Source: Chondrosia reniformis
Taxonomy: Eukaryota > Porifera > Demospongiae > Chondrillida > Chondrillidae
Assembly (NCBI GenBank): GCA_947172415.1
Contig: OX359193.1
Span: 7,124,501 to 7,188,500 of the forward strand
Direction of reading: 5' to 3'
Length of the DNA stretch: 64,000 nucleotides
Below, piece by piece: positions 10,301 to 21,688 of the stretch. Position numbers and translations under genes: made by a program. Position 1 is the stretch's first letter. Each line of letters starts with the position of its first letter. The notes below the pieces were generated by a model, which was not told where the DNA came from, ran no database searches, and worked only from the letters and a program-made list of their open reading frames with translations.

Positions 10301-12614
10301 CCAGCTATAATTTTAATTGATTCCAGGTGTATTCTTATAATACCTATATTAACTGGTTCTCTAGCGCATAATACATTTTGACTGTATAGCCGAAAAATTT
10401 GGCGGTGATTTTAATTAGTCGGTTTAGCGGTCTCACAGATAACCGCCAAATTAATTTAAATCTGTCAATATTTGTACATTAAATATGTATAGTTAGTACT
10501 ACATATACATACCACATATTACTTATCACATATACGTATATACGTATAATACGCATTTGCAGTAAGTATATACATACGTACATATACATGTATTACTTTG
10601 GACGTCAGTGCAACTACAGTGCACGTTTGAGGAACTTGGTGTTGCTTAAGTATTTGGAGAGAAAAAGAAACACATTACCAGATTGACGACAATACACACA
10701 TGGATAGTCAGACCATAGTTAACCTGTGTGCAGCTGCAATCTTCCTCACTACTCTGTAGTGTTACTGGGGTAAGGTTGGCGTATATGGTCTAACTAACAT
10801 GGCAGACACATTCACATAAAACAAAGTTACAACTGGTTAATACAAAAGCCAGGCTGAGCGGCAGCATAAAAGGCCATTGTTGGCTGGAATTACAACACCA
10901 TCAAATTTAAGCTCCGCCAATATTAAATAAACCCGATTTGAAGCCAAACTGTATAATTTAAATGCCGTCAAATTTTCCGGCTATACAGTAATTCAATTAA
11001 ACTAATAATTTTAATTTGTATATATAAATAAGTGACTAAACTCTATATGCACATCATTTCTATGTTTGGGTGAAACATTATACGTATATAGCTGTACTCT
11101 CTGACATAAATATACAATGTTTTGATTTCATGCATCCAATTTATATAACACCAATGAAGAACTATCAATTATATATAGTTTTCTCCCTGCATTCACCTAA
11201 TATATAGCACACTTGCATGGATCTTGTGATTATATCATCAACATATACACCAGATATATTGCAATGCATGGGGTGCCGTTTGTATAACTATTCAGCAAAT
11301 GCTAATGTATCACACAATGTGCATATGCACATATCAAGTGATATATGCATATAACTAGCACTTGATATGTATATGTGCGTACATTGAGTGATATATATAT
11401 ATATTGTAACTTGCACTGTATATATATGCAATATCAGTACAAACGGTACCCCATACATACATGAGGTTTATATTGCACTTTTGTGGCATGCAGTATTTAT
11501 TCATTTTATAGATATTAATGAGTGCTTACAGAATAATGGTGGATGCAGTCACACATGTAATAACACAGCAGGATCATACTATTGTAGCTGTAGGAGTGGA
11601 TATCAGCTTAGTTCTAACAAAAAAAGCTGTAATGGTACGTAAGTGCAACCTATCAGGTATTGACCTACGTACAGTATATATATGTAGTATACAAGTTCCT
11701 AACCTATGTTAACTATTATATGTTTTTATATAATTTAGATATTAATCCATGCTTACAGAATAATGGTGGATGCAGTCACACATGCATTAACACAATAGGA
11801 TCATTCTATTGTAGCTGTAGGAAAGGATATCAGCTAACTTCTAACAGGAGAGGGTGCAGTGGTACGTGAGCACATACACATTATCAGAGATTCTCTGTAG
11901 GTATATCACTCATGAAGAGCGTGGTCAGAATAGTTTGACTTTCTTAGTTTTCATGAACACATTGTATGTCTATTGAACCTTTTCAACTAGACAGAAGCAT
12001 AGTATAGTAAATAAGCTCTGCTTTACAATTTATTTTTTCTTCTACTTTCTATGTATCTAGAGGGAAGCACTGTCAGTACTCATGCTATTTATGTTAGGTG
12101 GGGGCTCAATAGATGCCGTGAAGGGACTGATTTAGTTTATAAGGGCTATGCAGCTGGGAACCGCTATAATGTTGGAGGTGGAACAAGTGATTATCTGTGC
12201 CTTACTGACCAGCCAACTTATCTAAATTCGGGTACCTCAAACTCCCAGTTTTCTTCCCTGTATGGAGTTGAATATGAAAGTTTTGGTGATGTAGCCCGTC
12301 ACCATTTGACCAACTATGAGATGTCCTGTGCACTCTGCCGTACTACTTTATCAATGACATTCATGTTGCCAGGCAGTTCAGAGTGTCCTTCTGGGTGGAT
12401 TACTGAATATAATGGCTATCTCATGTCGGAATCACTCAGTGGAGGTCATATTGGTAAATCAACCATCTGTGTTGATGCTACTGCTCAAGCTATTGGTAGT
12501 AGAACAGACAGTAACCCATCAATGGTGTATGTCATGAAGATTGACTGCACAGCTCTGCCTTGTCCCCCATATGATAGCACTAGGACACTGTCATGTGCTG
12601 TGTGCTCTCAATAA
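7347..12614 (+). CDS. EMI - 3x EGF - spongin/short-chain collagen C4-like C-terminal domain protein
   Basis: Exons are 7347-7410, 7877-7972, 8356-8444, 9955-10071, 11512-11634, 11739-11861 and 12061-12614 (stop TAA inside an AATAAA). Phases match at every join, giving about 388 residues. The first exon encodes a hydrophobic signal-peptide-like stretch ([15 protein letters not shown]); the initiator ATG must lie in an unseen upstream exon. Exons 2-3 form an EMI domain ([13 protein letters not shown], then [11 protein letters not shown]). Exons 4-6 each encode one EGF module, the first two nearly identical. The last exon has the hallmarks of the C-terminal non-collagenous domain of sponge short-chain collagens (YVRWG, ECPSGW, YNGYLMS, LPCPPY, SCAVCSQ). 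No Gly-X-Y repeat is present. It is probably a secreted matrix component; the function is inferred. Confidence 0.82.
7594..7867. mobile_element. Long inverted-repeat (MITE-like) element with a hammerhead-like core
   Basis: The left arm (CAAATAATAAACACCACTGG, then ACCAAGTGACAATTGTCT) is complementary to the right arm (AGACAATTGTCACTTGGT, then CCAGTGATGTTTATTATTTG). It lies in the intron between the signal-peptide and EMI exons. A second copy of the right-hand portion (TCACTGGTTGCCA, GGACTTTGGTCCCCCAGCC, CCAGTGAT) is at about 33951-34062. A hammerhead-ribozyme-like motif occupies the interior (7674-7716). Confidence 0.75.
7674..7716 (+). ncRNA. Hammerhead-ribozyme-like motif (candidate)
   Basis: Elements are in hammerhead order. 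Stem I is CCACA (7674-7678) with TGTGG (7712-7716). The core is TTGATGA (7679-7685; the canonical form is CTGATGA, so position 3 is T instead of C). Stem II hairpin is GCCCT-AAAG-AGGGT (7686-7699), then GAA (7700-7702). A very short self-complementary stem III is ACAGCTGT (7703-7710), followed by the cleavage residue C at 7711, making a GTC triplet. Near-loopless stem III is known in metazoan hammerheads that act as dimers. The C-to-T change at core position 3 would be expected to weaken or abolish cleavage. No covariance model was run. Confidence 0.5.
8445..9954. other. Large intron of the EMI/EGF gene
   Basis: This 1.5-kb intron between the EMI and first EGF exons holds an inverted repeat at 9441-9530 and an unremarkable GC-richer stretch near 9065-9290 with short unassigned open frames. 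Nothing else could be supported. Confidence 0.5.
9437..9532. repeat. Inverted repeat with 17-bp arms
   Basis: CATAAACACCCCCATTTCAG on the left and CTGAAATGGGGGTGTTT on the right are complementary and separated by about 50 bp of CpG-containing sequence. A shorter nested palindrome (GTTTATGCATTATAAATGCATAAAC) overlaps the left arm. Confidence 0.75.
10235..11000. repeat. Duplicated intronic repeat between EGF exons
   Basis: The segments at about 10228-10330 and 10895-10995 share ACCATCAAATTTAAGCTC, a GAAGCCAAACTGTA block and the CAAATTTTCC(A/G)GCTAT block in the same order. An inverted counterpart (AAATTTGGCGGTGATTTTAA) is at about 10395, and a diverged copy is at 38775-38870. It is a dispersed repeat family of unknown type. 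Confidence 0.6.
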
Positions 12615-13148
12615 AGAAACTCCCTATCAGGTGAAGTCTACTATTATATAAATGGAACATTTAGTATAATTAGTAAGTATGCGTACGTATGTCTTTCCAT
12701 GTAGACATTTCAGAACCTAATGAAAAGGATAAATTTATAGGCCAGTGTGACAAGTTATATACTATACTTATGCTAGTGTGTCTGCCTAGGAATACAACAA
12801 CTTTTGTTATCAGTGATTTATGCTAAATATGTGTTTTATTACATTAACTTTAATGATAAAATGTATTCATTTCACATGCAACTACAGTATACAATTACAT
12901 TGTGTGCTATCGTCTGAGTTACTACAGATATTATGGGCATGTTTCAATACATTAGCATTTTAGGAATAATAAAATTCATATTCAGTCAACATGCATGGTT
13001 ATTCACCAAGGCTACATTACATAAATCATGAAAGAGATTCCTATATTATATATACATTGACATAACTGCTGCATTACAATAATATAATAACTACACACTC
13101 AAACTGTCCATACAAAAGGAAGAGTTCTAAATATCTACTAAAAAGTGA
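12615..13148. other. Intergenic, tail-to-tail between the EMI/EGF gene and COMMD2
   Basis: AT-rich unique sequence. The part from about 12968 onward is the 3' flank shared with the duplicated copy at about 4590-4770. No gene is seen. Confidence 0.5.
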
Positions 13149-14452
13149 TCATTTAATGTTTCTCATGATTCTCCTGCAATGCTGTGATCTTGATTCTTTG
13201 AGAGCTTCCTCAAGAACATTAGTCATGTGCACCAAATTAACAGGATCAGTCTGAAGGAGATGAGCACTCTTAGACTCATCTTCTTCAGTTGTCAACTTGA
13301 GAACAATACTTGGCTCACTTTGCTGTTTAATTGCTCGACTAGCAACCTACGTACAAGATATAGGAGAGCTTGTTACTAGGTTACCACCATTATAAAGAGG
13401 AAGTGGGTCCAAAGAGGAAGTGACATCATCATTACCTGTACATCAAGTCTCCATTCCATATTGTGGTAATGAGGAAGGTCCATCTTCAGTTCAGTTAACA
13501 CATTCCTAATACTTTTCCTCTCCTCCAAATACACCTAACAGAACAAAGTAGTTGTAGTAGGGATTATCAAACATCATGAAGAGGGAGAGACATAAAAGAA
13601 GCAATGCTGGGAATCAAATCCAGGACATCTGGTTTAATTTTGACCACCATTGCTCTGCCACTGAACTACAGTAGTCATAGCAGCGTTCCATTCATTCATA
13701 ACAGACATCAAAGAGTAGACAAAACTGCATGCTTTAAATACTTCCTCAGTCTTAGTCAAAGTCATCAGCCAAGGCTTGCTAGTACATATTATTCTTATAT
13801 TCATGCACAGTAATTAAAGGTGATCTGGTAATAGTCACAGAAGAGAAGATTGAACTAATGTGGTCTTACCTGAAGCAAATGTTTAACTATCTTTTGGGGG
13901 AAACCAACAGTTAAGAGTGAATCTTGAAAATCTAATTCAGAAATCTACATAAAATATTATAAGGAGATGCAATATCATAATTGTCAACTGAATATATGTA
14001 GCAGCACTATTACAGATCAAGACACTCCTAAAGAGGCTACAGTTTAATGAACAATGAACACTAGAGGCGCTCCTATGTCTATGTAAAAGACATGCACGGC
14101 TGTTACCATGGTTTTGGCACATTCCAGTAAGAGGTACATCATGGCTTCCACAGACTTTTTGACCGTCTCTGGATCTACGCCAAGTTTATCTGTAAAATAG
14201 AGTGTATCATTTTTATGCAGTATACTGCTATGCGCGCAGGATCTTACCAGCTGCACTTGGGTAAAACTTAGGGTTGGTGCCATTCTTAATGAACTCAATG
14301 CTTATCCTTACAAATTCATCAAAAACTGCAAATTATAAATACTACAGTTCAATACACGAAATACGCTTAAATTGTTACTCCTCACTGTCCGGCTCTATTT
14401 TGGTAAAGAAAGCAAGATGTTTCTTGTGTTCTTCTGTAAAGGATAACAACAT
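13149..14452 (-). CDS. COMMD2: COMM domain-containing protein 2
   Basis: Six exons on the minus strand: 14386-14452 (ATG), 14248-14325, 14107-14189, 13870-13944, 13436-13534 and 13149-13346 (TGA). They total 600 nt, or 199 residues, the same length as vertebrate COMMD2. The start MLLSFTEEHKKHLAF, the middle ISELDFQDSLLTVGFP and the C-terminal COMM region (YHNMEWRLDVQVASR, LLQTDPVNLVHM, HCRRIMRNIK) follow the family closely. COMMD proteins form the Commander complex with CCDC22/CCDC93 and support endosomal recycling and NF-kB/cullin regulation; that role is family knowledge. The gene is divergent from INTS4 with 40 bp between start codons. A truncated duplicate lies at 4772-5358. Confidence 0.93.
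13601..13690 (-). repeat. tRNA-derived repeat fragment in a COMMD2 intron
   Basis: Read on the minus strand it contains TAGTTCAGTGG (box A-like) and a T-arm-like TGGATTTGATTCCCAG ending in GCATTGC. It shares the CATCTGTCCTG / ATGTCCTGG block and the T-arm with the element at 6917-6982. Acceptor pairing is lost. Confidence 0.45.
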
Positions 14453-14492
14453 TTTAAACTGACATTTTAAGAGGTCAGGTGACTAGAGAAAA
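14453..14492. promoter_or_regulatory. Compact bidirectional promoter, COMMD2 / INTS4
   Basis: Only 40 bp separate the COMMD2 ATG (minus, ending 14452) from the INTS4 ATG (plus, 14493). The 5' UTRs must therefore overlap or be extremely short. No TATA box is obvious. Shared regulation is inferred from geometry. Confidence 0.6.
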
Positions 14493-17400
14493 ATGGCGAG
14501 CAAAACAAGAAAGAGACCAGCAGATTCTGTAAAAACCTCTGTGGTTGTCGATCCAAGGCGAAGAAAAACTTCTACGCCTTCAAAGCTGACTCTAAGAGAC
14601 TCCAGAAGAGATGAATCGATGGATCAGTCTCTCTTTAGTCCCATGGAACTCTTTCTTTGTCAATTTAGTGAAAAAGAAGACGAGATTTCAGTTCTAAATA
14701 AGTTGATAAAACTAGAAGTTGACTTTACTCTGGTCTTGTCCGACCGAAAGCAGCTTGATGGTTGCGTCAAGAGTCTTCAAAAGCTGTTTCACCGATTTCG
14801 CAATTCTTCAGATGTGATATGTGTCCTGGTTAGAATTTGTAAACAGTTTGCAGTTCAGAGCTCGTACTTTCCACACACTTTGAAGGAGCTACTATTTGGT
14901 TTCTTTAAAATCAGTAAGTGACAATAAATACGGTATCTCGTAGCTGTTGTACAAATATTGCAAAGCTCAGTGAACAGTTAGTGACTGTTATACAACCAAC
15001 ATTTTTAGATTTCCCTGTCGTAAAGGCTTTAGCTTTGAGTGCCATCTCTGAGGCTGCCAGTGCACACTGCCATGACGTGAGCAATGCATACTCATCCCTG
15101 TGTACAATGTGACAGTTTAACACATGTCTACTTACCACTTTTAGACCAACTACATTAAAGAGTGTCTCAAGATGGCGGGTGAGGTAAGTTACAAAAATAT
15201 AAAATCAATGTATGCAGTAAGATTTATCAGACAGTGTAAATACCAGATTTATTCATATGATATTCATTATCATCTGTTGTTCTTACATGACTAAACTATT
15301 ATTAGTGTTCTCCTTTGTAGAATGTGCATTACAAGCATCATTCTGTACGCATCGAGTCTCTGAGGTTTTTGGGTAAGTTTGGCAGTTTGAGCAGTGATAA
15401 GCAGTCCCTTGTCAGTGAGTTGTGCAACTTTTGTGATGATTGGGACCCACGAGTGAGGGCCACTGCAATGAAGGCTTTGGTGAGCAAGTTGCACTATTCT
15501 ATGTATTTCTACAATGTGTCTGTTTTTGAGTTGTTTGTTTGTTATTTTGTTTTCTTCTTCTCTGTGTAAAAGTAGCTTTCCTGTCATGAAAATGGAATTA
15601 CTCTTGACATTGGAGTTTATCAAAAGGTGTGTTATTTTGAAGATTTCTACCTGCTGATGTTGAGGACTTTCTTCTTCTCTCAAAGGCTTGTAAAGCTTGT
15701 TCTGATGACTTTGAAGGAACAAGATTTGTAGCTTTACAACTTATCAAGGCGATGGCATTCAAGACGCCATTTCAGTGAGTACCCTATATAAGGCCCGTTT
15801 TTCGACTGTTGTTTGTGGTGTCAGGATGGCCGAGCGGTCTAAGGCGCCAGACTCAAGAGCGTATCTTGCACTCAGTTGAGTGTTCTGGTCCACGTATGTG
15901 GGCGTGGGTTCGAATCCCACTCCTGACACTTTTTGTTCTTTTTTCCCACTCCTGGCACTTTTTGTTCTTTTTTTTCTATTTCGAAGAACCGTTTCACTAG
16001 AAGGAAATGACTCAACGGAAATTCGTTTAATAGACAGTGCCTTTATCAAATTATGTGATTCTGTAAACGACTGGTCTATGCAAGTGAGGGAGCAGGCTAC
16101 ACAATTCCTAGTAAGTGTCAGTGACAGAACAGAAAAATCTAAAACATGTTGAGATTTGCTTACAACTCTTAGGGAGAATTTGAAAATGTGTCAGTCAAAT
16201 TTCTTAAACAGACTTTGGATAAGAAGCTAATGTCAGACTTGAAGGTGAGGGCTCTAACAGAGAGTATATAATAAGTGCATTTCATTTATTCATCTTGTTT
16301 GTTTATCTCATGTAGAGAGTGAAAACTAGTCATGAACGTCAGAGAGACTGGTACACTTCAGGTGCTCCCAGCTCGAGCAGTAGTGCATGGGATTCTGGGA
16401 AACAGCTAGTGACAGCTGTTCCACTTGTAAGTGATGATATGATGATTTGTGCATGGAAATAATAATATAAACTCCACTTGTAGGTGGGCACCATTTGGGT
16501 AAAATACATATATATCTCAATGTATTAGCCATATATCCAAATATATATCTGGATATATGATATATCACATTCCAGTATTACCCCAAATGGTGCCCCATAC
16601 TTGTAAGCCCTGGTGTTGTTATGTGTGATAGACACTGCCTCTCATGGTTAGAACCTGATTGGTCCTCGTGTAAGTTGTGTTGCCATGGTGAATATCAATA
16701 CATATTGTTATATGCCTCTCGTGGTTAGAACCTGATTGGTCCTCGTGTGTAAGTTGTGTTGCCATGGTGAATATCAATACATATTGTTGAAAAAAGTTAT
16801 ATGGCTTGAAGGCTATGCTAACCTAATGGGTTAAAACTGATGACTAGCTATCTTACATTAACCCTTTCATACAAAGGTATCTTATCACCACGTAGTTAAA
16901 TAGTGATAAATTAATACGATGACTAGGGCCTGCTTGGGCATCTCTGGGCAAGGGCAGTGTAGAGGGGGCATGCCAGGGCAGCGTAGAGGGGGCATGCCAG
17001 GGCAGCTGATGGCAAGCTTCAGCAAGACTGAGCACAGTGTCTTGTCAGGCTTTGTTAACTTAATTTTGAAGCACAAATGTGGCTGAGATGTAGAATATTG
17101 TAGTAATAGGGTATTACTGCGCGAGAGACAGGCTACAGGACTTAACTGTGTGAGCTAGAACTTAGGCTGTGTGGTGTTGGTCTGAGGGTTTGTAGACTCT
17201 TGTTTGTCAATTGTAGCTGGATCTGAGTGCTGAGGAGGTTTCCCTGATCAACCAGGGAGCATGCGGAGCCTTTATACATGCTTTGGAAGATGAATTCAAA
17301 GGTATTACTGCATACTCAGAGTGTGTCAGATGAGCGATGACAGTACATTATATTATTACAGAAGTTAGACTGGCTGCGCTGACCTCTATGACAAAGTTAG

Positions 17401-20400
17401 CTTTAAAGAACCACAAGTTTGCTGCCTTGTGTTTGGACTTCTTTGTGGATATGTTCAATGATGAGATTGAAGAAGTGAGGTGAGGAGCAGTGATATATCA
17501 GTGGCCAAAAACCACGACTTTTAGTGAGCGATTTAATTTTTTAGGTTATCTTCCATTATTTCATTGAGGAAGATGTCTTCTCATTTGGAACTTGAAGAAA
17601 ATCAGCTGGACACAGTTCTGGGATCTTTAAAGGTTTGAGTTGCTCTCTCTCTCTGAGACCCAAAGAGTAAAAATGTCCTTCTCTTCTGTCTATCTTTGGT
17701 CAATAGGATGCTTCAGCTGCTATGAGGGAAGCATTACATCATCTCCTAGGCAACAGCAAGATATCGTCTACCAAGGGACTACAGGCAACCCTTGATGCTC
17801 TCCTTGGTAACCTCTCCAAATATGGAAGTGACCGACTGTCAATATGGAGGTAGCTGTTAGATATCTCAGCCATGTTAATGATCTTGATTAATGATATGTT
17901 GTGTTACTATTTTTAGATGTTTAAAGGATTTGGGTGGAGGACATGGTGGACTGGTGGCCAGCCTTGTGCCGTCCCTACTCAGCACCCATCCCTTCCTAAT
18001 GACCTCTGAACCCAACATTGATGACCCAGCATGTATCCTTTGTATAGCATTGCCATAATGTCACATGACCAACATGTGATTTTAATGCAGTGAGAGACTC
18101 CTTGACAGATGAATTAGATGTTTCAGTGTTGATCTTAGTCTTTAGTGCTTGCGTCTCCTTTCCAACTATCCCCTCCCTCTTCCCCTCCCATGTGTACCGA
18201 CACTACAAGTACCTTAGGGACACCCTACCAGATCTGGTCCCGAACCTCCCAGTACGTCTACTGTACTATCCACTGCCCTTAGGTGCAGTGTGGTGGTGAT
18301 GTGTACTGTATTACAGCTACAGGAGCAAGGCACACTATTGGCAGCTGAAGACAAAGTGGTAACTAAGGACTGTGCTGTATTTCTGACAGAGGTTATTCAG
18401 AAGGCAGACGTTGCCCTCTCCTTGTCAGACGGAGGAGGTTCTTGTAAACTACTGGAGGCTTGCATTAGGTATGTTAACCATTTGTACTTTGTGTATTACT
18501 GTGTGCTTTGTGTTGCTGTGTGCTTTGTGTTGCTGTGTTCTTTGTATTGCTGCGTGCTTTGTATTACTGTGTGCTTTGTGTTGTCGTGTGCTTTGTGTCT
18601 ATTGGTGGTTCTTTTTGATTAGTGATATGAGCCACATTGCTGCCATGGTACCTGAGCTAGAAGCCCCTGCTCATTTCTGTGGGTTGCTATGGCAATGTCA
18701 GCTCTATCTAACTCAGGTAAGATTTACTACACCTGAAAGAAGTGTAGTTGTTAATACATGTAATCTATTTCCCATCCAGGTGTCCTGTAACATCACTGAG
18801 GAGACAGACTATCAGTTAGACAGCTTTTCTCACCTAAAAAAGTTGAGGCAGGTCGGTGAAGGATAACAAGATTTAAGAAATGCAGTTGACACCATCTCTT
18901 TTGTTGCTATGTAGGTGTTAATGTTGAGTTACCGGATGCAGTACACCTTTGAGGGTGCTTCAGCTCAGTTGATTGGTCAACTGCTAACTCTGAGAGTTGC
19001 CACGGAAGCAGCTGCTCTCCTCTTGGTGTTGAGGAATATAGACAAAACAGATAATGGGTAAACTCCTTATTTAGACCAGCTGCATCCATTTAGTATATAT
19101 CACAATAGGAAAATAGAATGACCCTTTAGTTAGTAGAAAATGCTATTTCCAATAGTAGAGAATATGGATAATCTCCTTAAGTGGAAGTGGCTAATTTGCT
19201 GTTTGCTATATATAATTAAATATTTTGTTATTGCACAAATGAAGTTTATGGTATTGTTGTGTTTATTGTAGTGAAGGTTCCCTAATGTGATATATTTCCT
19301 TTCATATTTTCCTGTTTTAGTGAATGGGTGCAAAACAGTGTTCACGTATTTCAAAGGAGGATGGAGTATATAGCCAGGTGAGTGGAGCTGACTTGACTGC
19401 TAATCTCAAGGGTGCACCAGAACTGTATATATTACACACTTACCTATTTCATGTACATAGTAATCTCTTGTTCAACCCCCATCAGGGCAAGACATTCTAA
19501 TTAGCCCAAATATTTGAATCAATCATTCATTAATGTACGTATATGAACAATATACGTACAGTAGAACATTAAGCCTTTGAATCCTATGTAATAATCAAGC
19601 AACTTAACAAGACTTAAATCATTGAATTTATACGTTGTATACTCATGTATACAATTCACTCCATGTTGTTTAAGTATAAATGTTTATTTTGTGTATGTAA
19701 AGGTTACCATGTTTTAATAGATGTGTACATATTGGAAGAAAGGTTACCATGTTTTAATAGATGTGTACATATTGGAAGAAAGGTTACCATGTTTTAATAG
19801 ATGTGTACATATTGGAAGAAAGGTTACCATGTTTTAATAGATGTGTACATATTGGAAGAAAGGTTACCATGTTTTAATAGATGTGTACATATTGGAAGAA
19901 AGGTTACCATGTTTTAATAGATGTGTACATATTGGAAGAAAGGTTACCATGTTTTAATAGATGTGTACATATTGGAAGAAAGGTTACCATGTTTTAATAG
20001 ATGTGTACATATTGGAAGAAAGGTTACCATGTTTTAATAGATGTGTACATATTGGAAGAAAGGTTACCATGTTTTAATAGATGTGTACATATTGGAAGAA
20101 AGGTTACCATGTTTTAATAGATGTGTACATATTGGAAGAAAGGTTACCATGTTTTAATAGATGTGTACATATTGGAAGAAAGGTTACCATGTTTTAATAG
20201 ATGTGTACATATTGGAAGAAAGGTTACCATTTGTTGATTCCTTGTTGATGCATTTCTAGGATTCACTTTGTTTATGTAATGAAAATAGCTTCATTTTTAT
20301 ATACATATAATATACAATGTTTTTGTTAAAAATATTGAAAGCACTTTTAATGTACACATTGAGTAGGCCCTAACTTTTTGATGACACACGTCAAACATTT

Positions 20401-21688
20401 CTTCGAGGTGAACATAGACATTGTTATTTCCTCCTGTACACCACGTACGAGTACTTTCTGAGACTGTGAGTTAGTGTTACCGTGGTGACCTTCTTTGTTA
20501 GTTATTTTGAGGAAGCTAAGATGACACTACCAGCTCCATTTTCAAATGTGACTTTAATGGATAAATTGGCAAATAACGATATTGAATCAATATCACCTGA
20601 TCTTATTAATTTATTTAAGGTGAGCAACATATATGTCTGATTTCACAATTCTTATTAAAAACTGTTTGTATTTTGTAATGCGCTAATGAAGACAGAACGA
20701 AATGTCCAAATAACGTACCTGTTGAATTTATGTTGCTAATGTTCAATAATCTACTACAATATGTATATAATGTATATTAATATAAGTAACTTGGCAAGTG
20801 TTTCTCTTTCTATTGTAGTACCATAAAACCATTTTCCCAAAGAAGGAAGACCTTGTCAATTTAAGGGAGTTACAGGTTGTGTTGGAGGAGCCTAAATCAG
20901 CAGCACAAGGAACAGCTCTAAAGTTTCTATCTGATCTTGCTCTGTCCCTGAAAGTCCAGGCAAGAGTCAAAAATGGAGGGCCCTTAGCATCCCTGGCAGT
21001 GCAGGTCAGTGATGCGTTAACTTAGATTCAGGAGGAAATTAAATTTGATATTCATTTTTACATGTAAATTTTGATAAGAAACTTTGTAGCCATTTATAGT
21101 TAAAAGAACCCACATTGATAGTCCATCAGTAATTTTTCTTCTAACCAGTTTATGGTTTTAATCTTTACAGCTCAGCTAAAGACATATTTATGTGGCCCTT
21201 AGCTGCTTTCTCAATCCTTTCTCTCTGTTGTGTTCAGGTTTGTATTCCTGATGGGCAAAGAATGATATTTTATCCAAAAGATAGTGATTGGACTTCTACC
21301 AAGCCTAATGAAGATTTATTACAGACTTGTGTAATCATGTCTCACAGAGCATGGACAGGTAAATAGCAGACCTTTATTGCCATAGCAACACTTCTAAATG
21401 TTATTTTAATTTGTTTACAAAGATCCATGCTCTGTTGAACTTGGGATTGTGTGTGTATATACACCTGATGACAGTGAAGGTGAACACTCTTCTGTATGTG
21501 ATTGTTTGTGGAACCAGATTCAAAGAACAGAAAGTGGAATGGGAATGGGAATGGGAAATCACTCAAAAACAGATATTAAAATGGGAATCAGAAATGATCA
21601 TATATTCACATTGTGTAGTCAAGACAGACTATCTTCTAATGTGATAATGGCCTGTAAACCCATCTCGGTGCAGATACAGCCAATGTGA
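14493..21688 (+). CDS. INTS4: Integrator complex subunit 4
   Basis: Twenty-four exons: 14493-14913, 14982-15076, 15145-15183, 15321-15479, 15576-15626, 15686-15774, 16001-16110, 16173-16244, 16316-16426, 17217-17301, 17362-17479, 17545-17632, 17707-17849, 17917-18032, 18091-18251, 18317-18468, 18623-18716, 18780-18851, 18915-19057, 19321-19377, 20502-20619, 20819-21004, 21239-21358 and 21423-21688. The sum is 3066 nt (1021 aa; the human protein is 963). Diagnostic blocks are HEAT-like repeats ([13 protein letters not shown]), [39 protein letters not shown] and [13 protein letters not shown]4 is a scaffold of the Integrator cleavage module with INTS9/INTS11, acting in the nucleus on snRNA 3' ends and promoter-proximal transcripts (family knowledge). 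The first intron acceptor (14981) is the least certain join. One intron holds a tRNA gene and another a 13-copy minisatellite. Confidence 0.93.
15820..15928 (+). tRNA. tRNA-Leu (CAA), with intron
   Basis: The acceptor stem GTCAGGA (15820-15826) pairs with TCCTGAC (15921-15927), with discriminator A at 15928. Box A (TGGCCGAGCGG) and box B (GGTTCGAATCC) are intact. The anticodon arm is CCAGA-CTCAAG, interrupted by a 25-nt intron at 15858-15882, then TTCTGG, so the anticodon is CAA; an intron at this site is typical of tRNA-Leu(CAA). The long variable arm TCCACGTATGTGGG confirms a class II tRNA. The mature length is about 84 nt. A T5 Pol III terminator follows at 15930-15934. The gene sits in the INTS4 intron 15775-16000 in the same orientation. 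Confidence 0.95.
15916..15976 (+). repeat. Tandem duplication of the tRNA 3' tail and terminator
   Basis: CCCACTCCTGACACTTTTTG (starting 15916) is repeated 29 bp downstream as CCCACTCCTGGCACTTTTTG, so the tRNA acceptor end and its Pol III terminator are present twice in tandem. Confidence 0.85.
16490..16605. repeat. Foldback element in an INTS4 intron
   Basis: GGGCACCATTTGGGTAAAATA on the left and TATTACCCCAAATGGTGCCCC on the right are inverted arms around an AT-rich centre with further internal palindromes. A related end (GGGGTGCCGTTTGTA / TACAAACGGTACCCC) borders the second EGF exon of the EMI gene at about 11270-11455. Confidence 0.7.
16634..16790. repeat. Two tandem copies of a ~77-bp unit
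   Basis: The block GGTTAGAACCTGATTGGTCC ... GTTGCCATGGTGAATATCAA ... is repeated back to back inside an INTS4 intron with only a few differences. Confidence 0.85.
18496..18602. repeat. ~16-bp minisatellite in an INTS4 intron
   Basis: Units of the form TGTGCTTTGTGTTGCTG are repeated about six times with point differences, directly after the donor at 18469. Confidence 0.8.
19701..20230. repeat. Perfect 40-bp minisatellite, 13 copies
   Basis: The unit begins AGGTTACCATGTTTTAATAG and ends ACATATTGGAAGAA. Thirteen full copies (19701-20220) plus 10 bp follow with no visible difference between copies, in the INTS4 intron 19378-20501. Confidence 0.97.
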
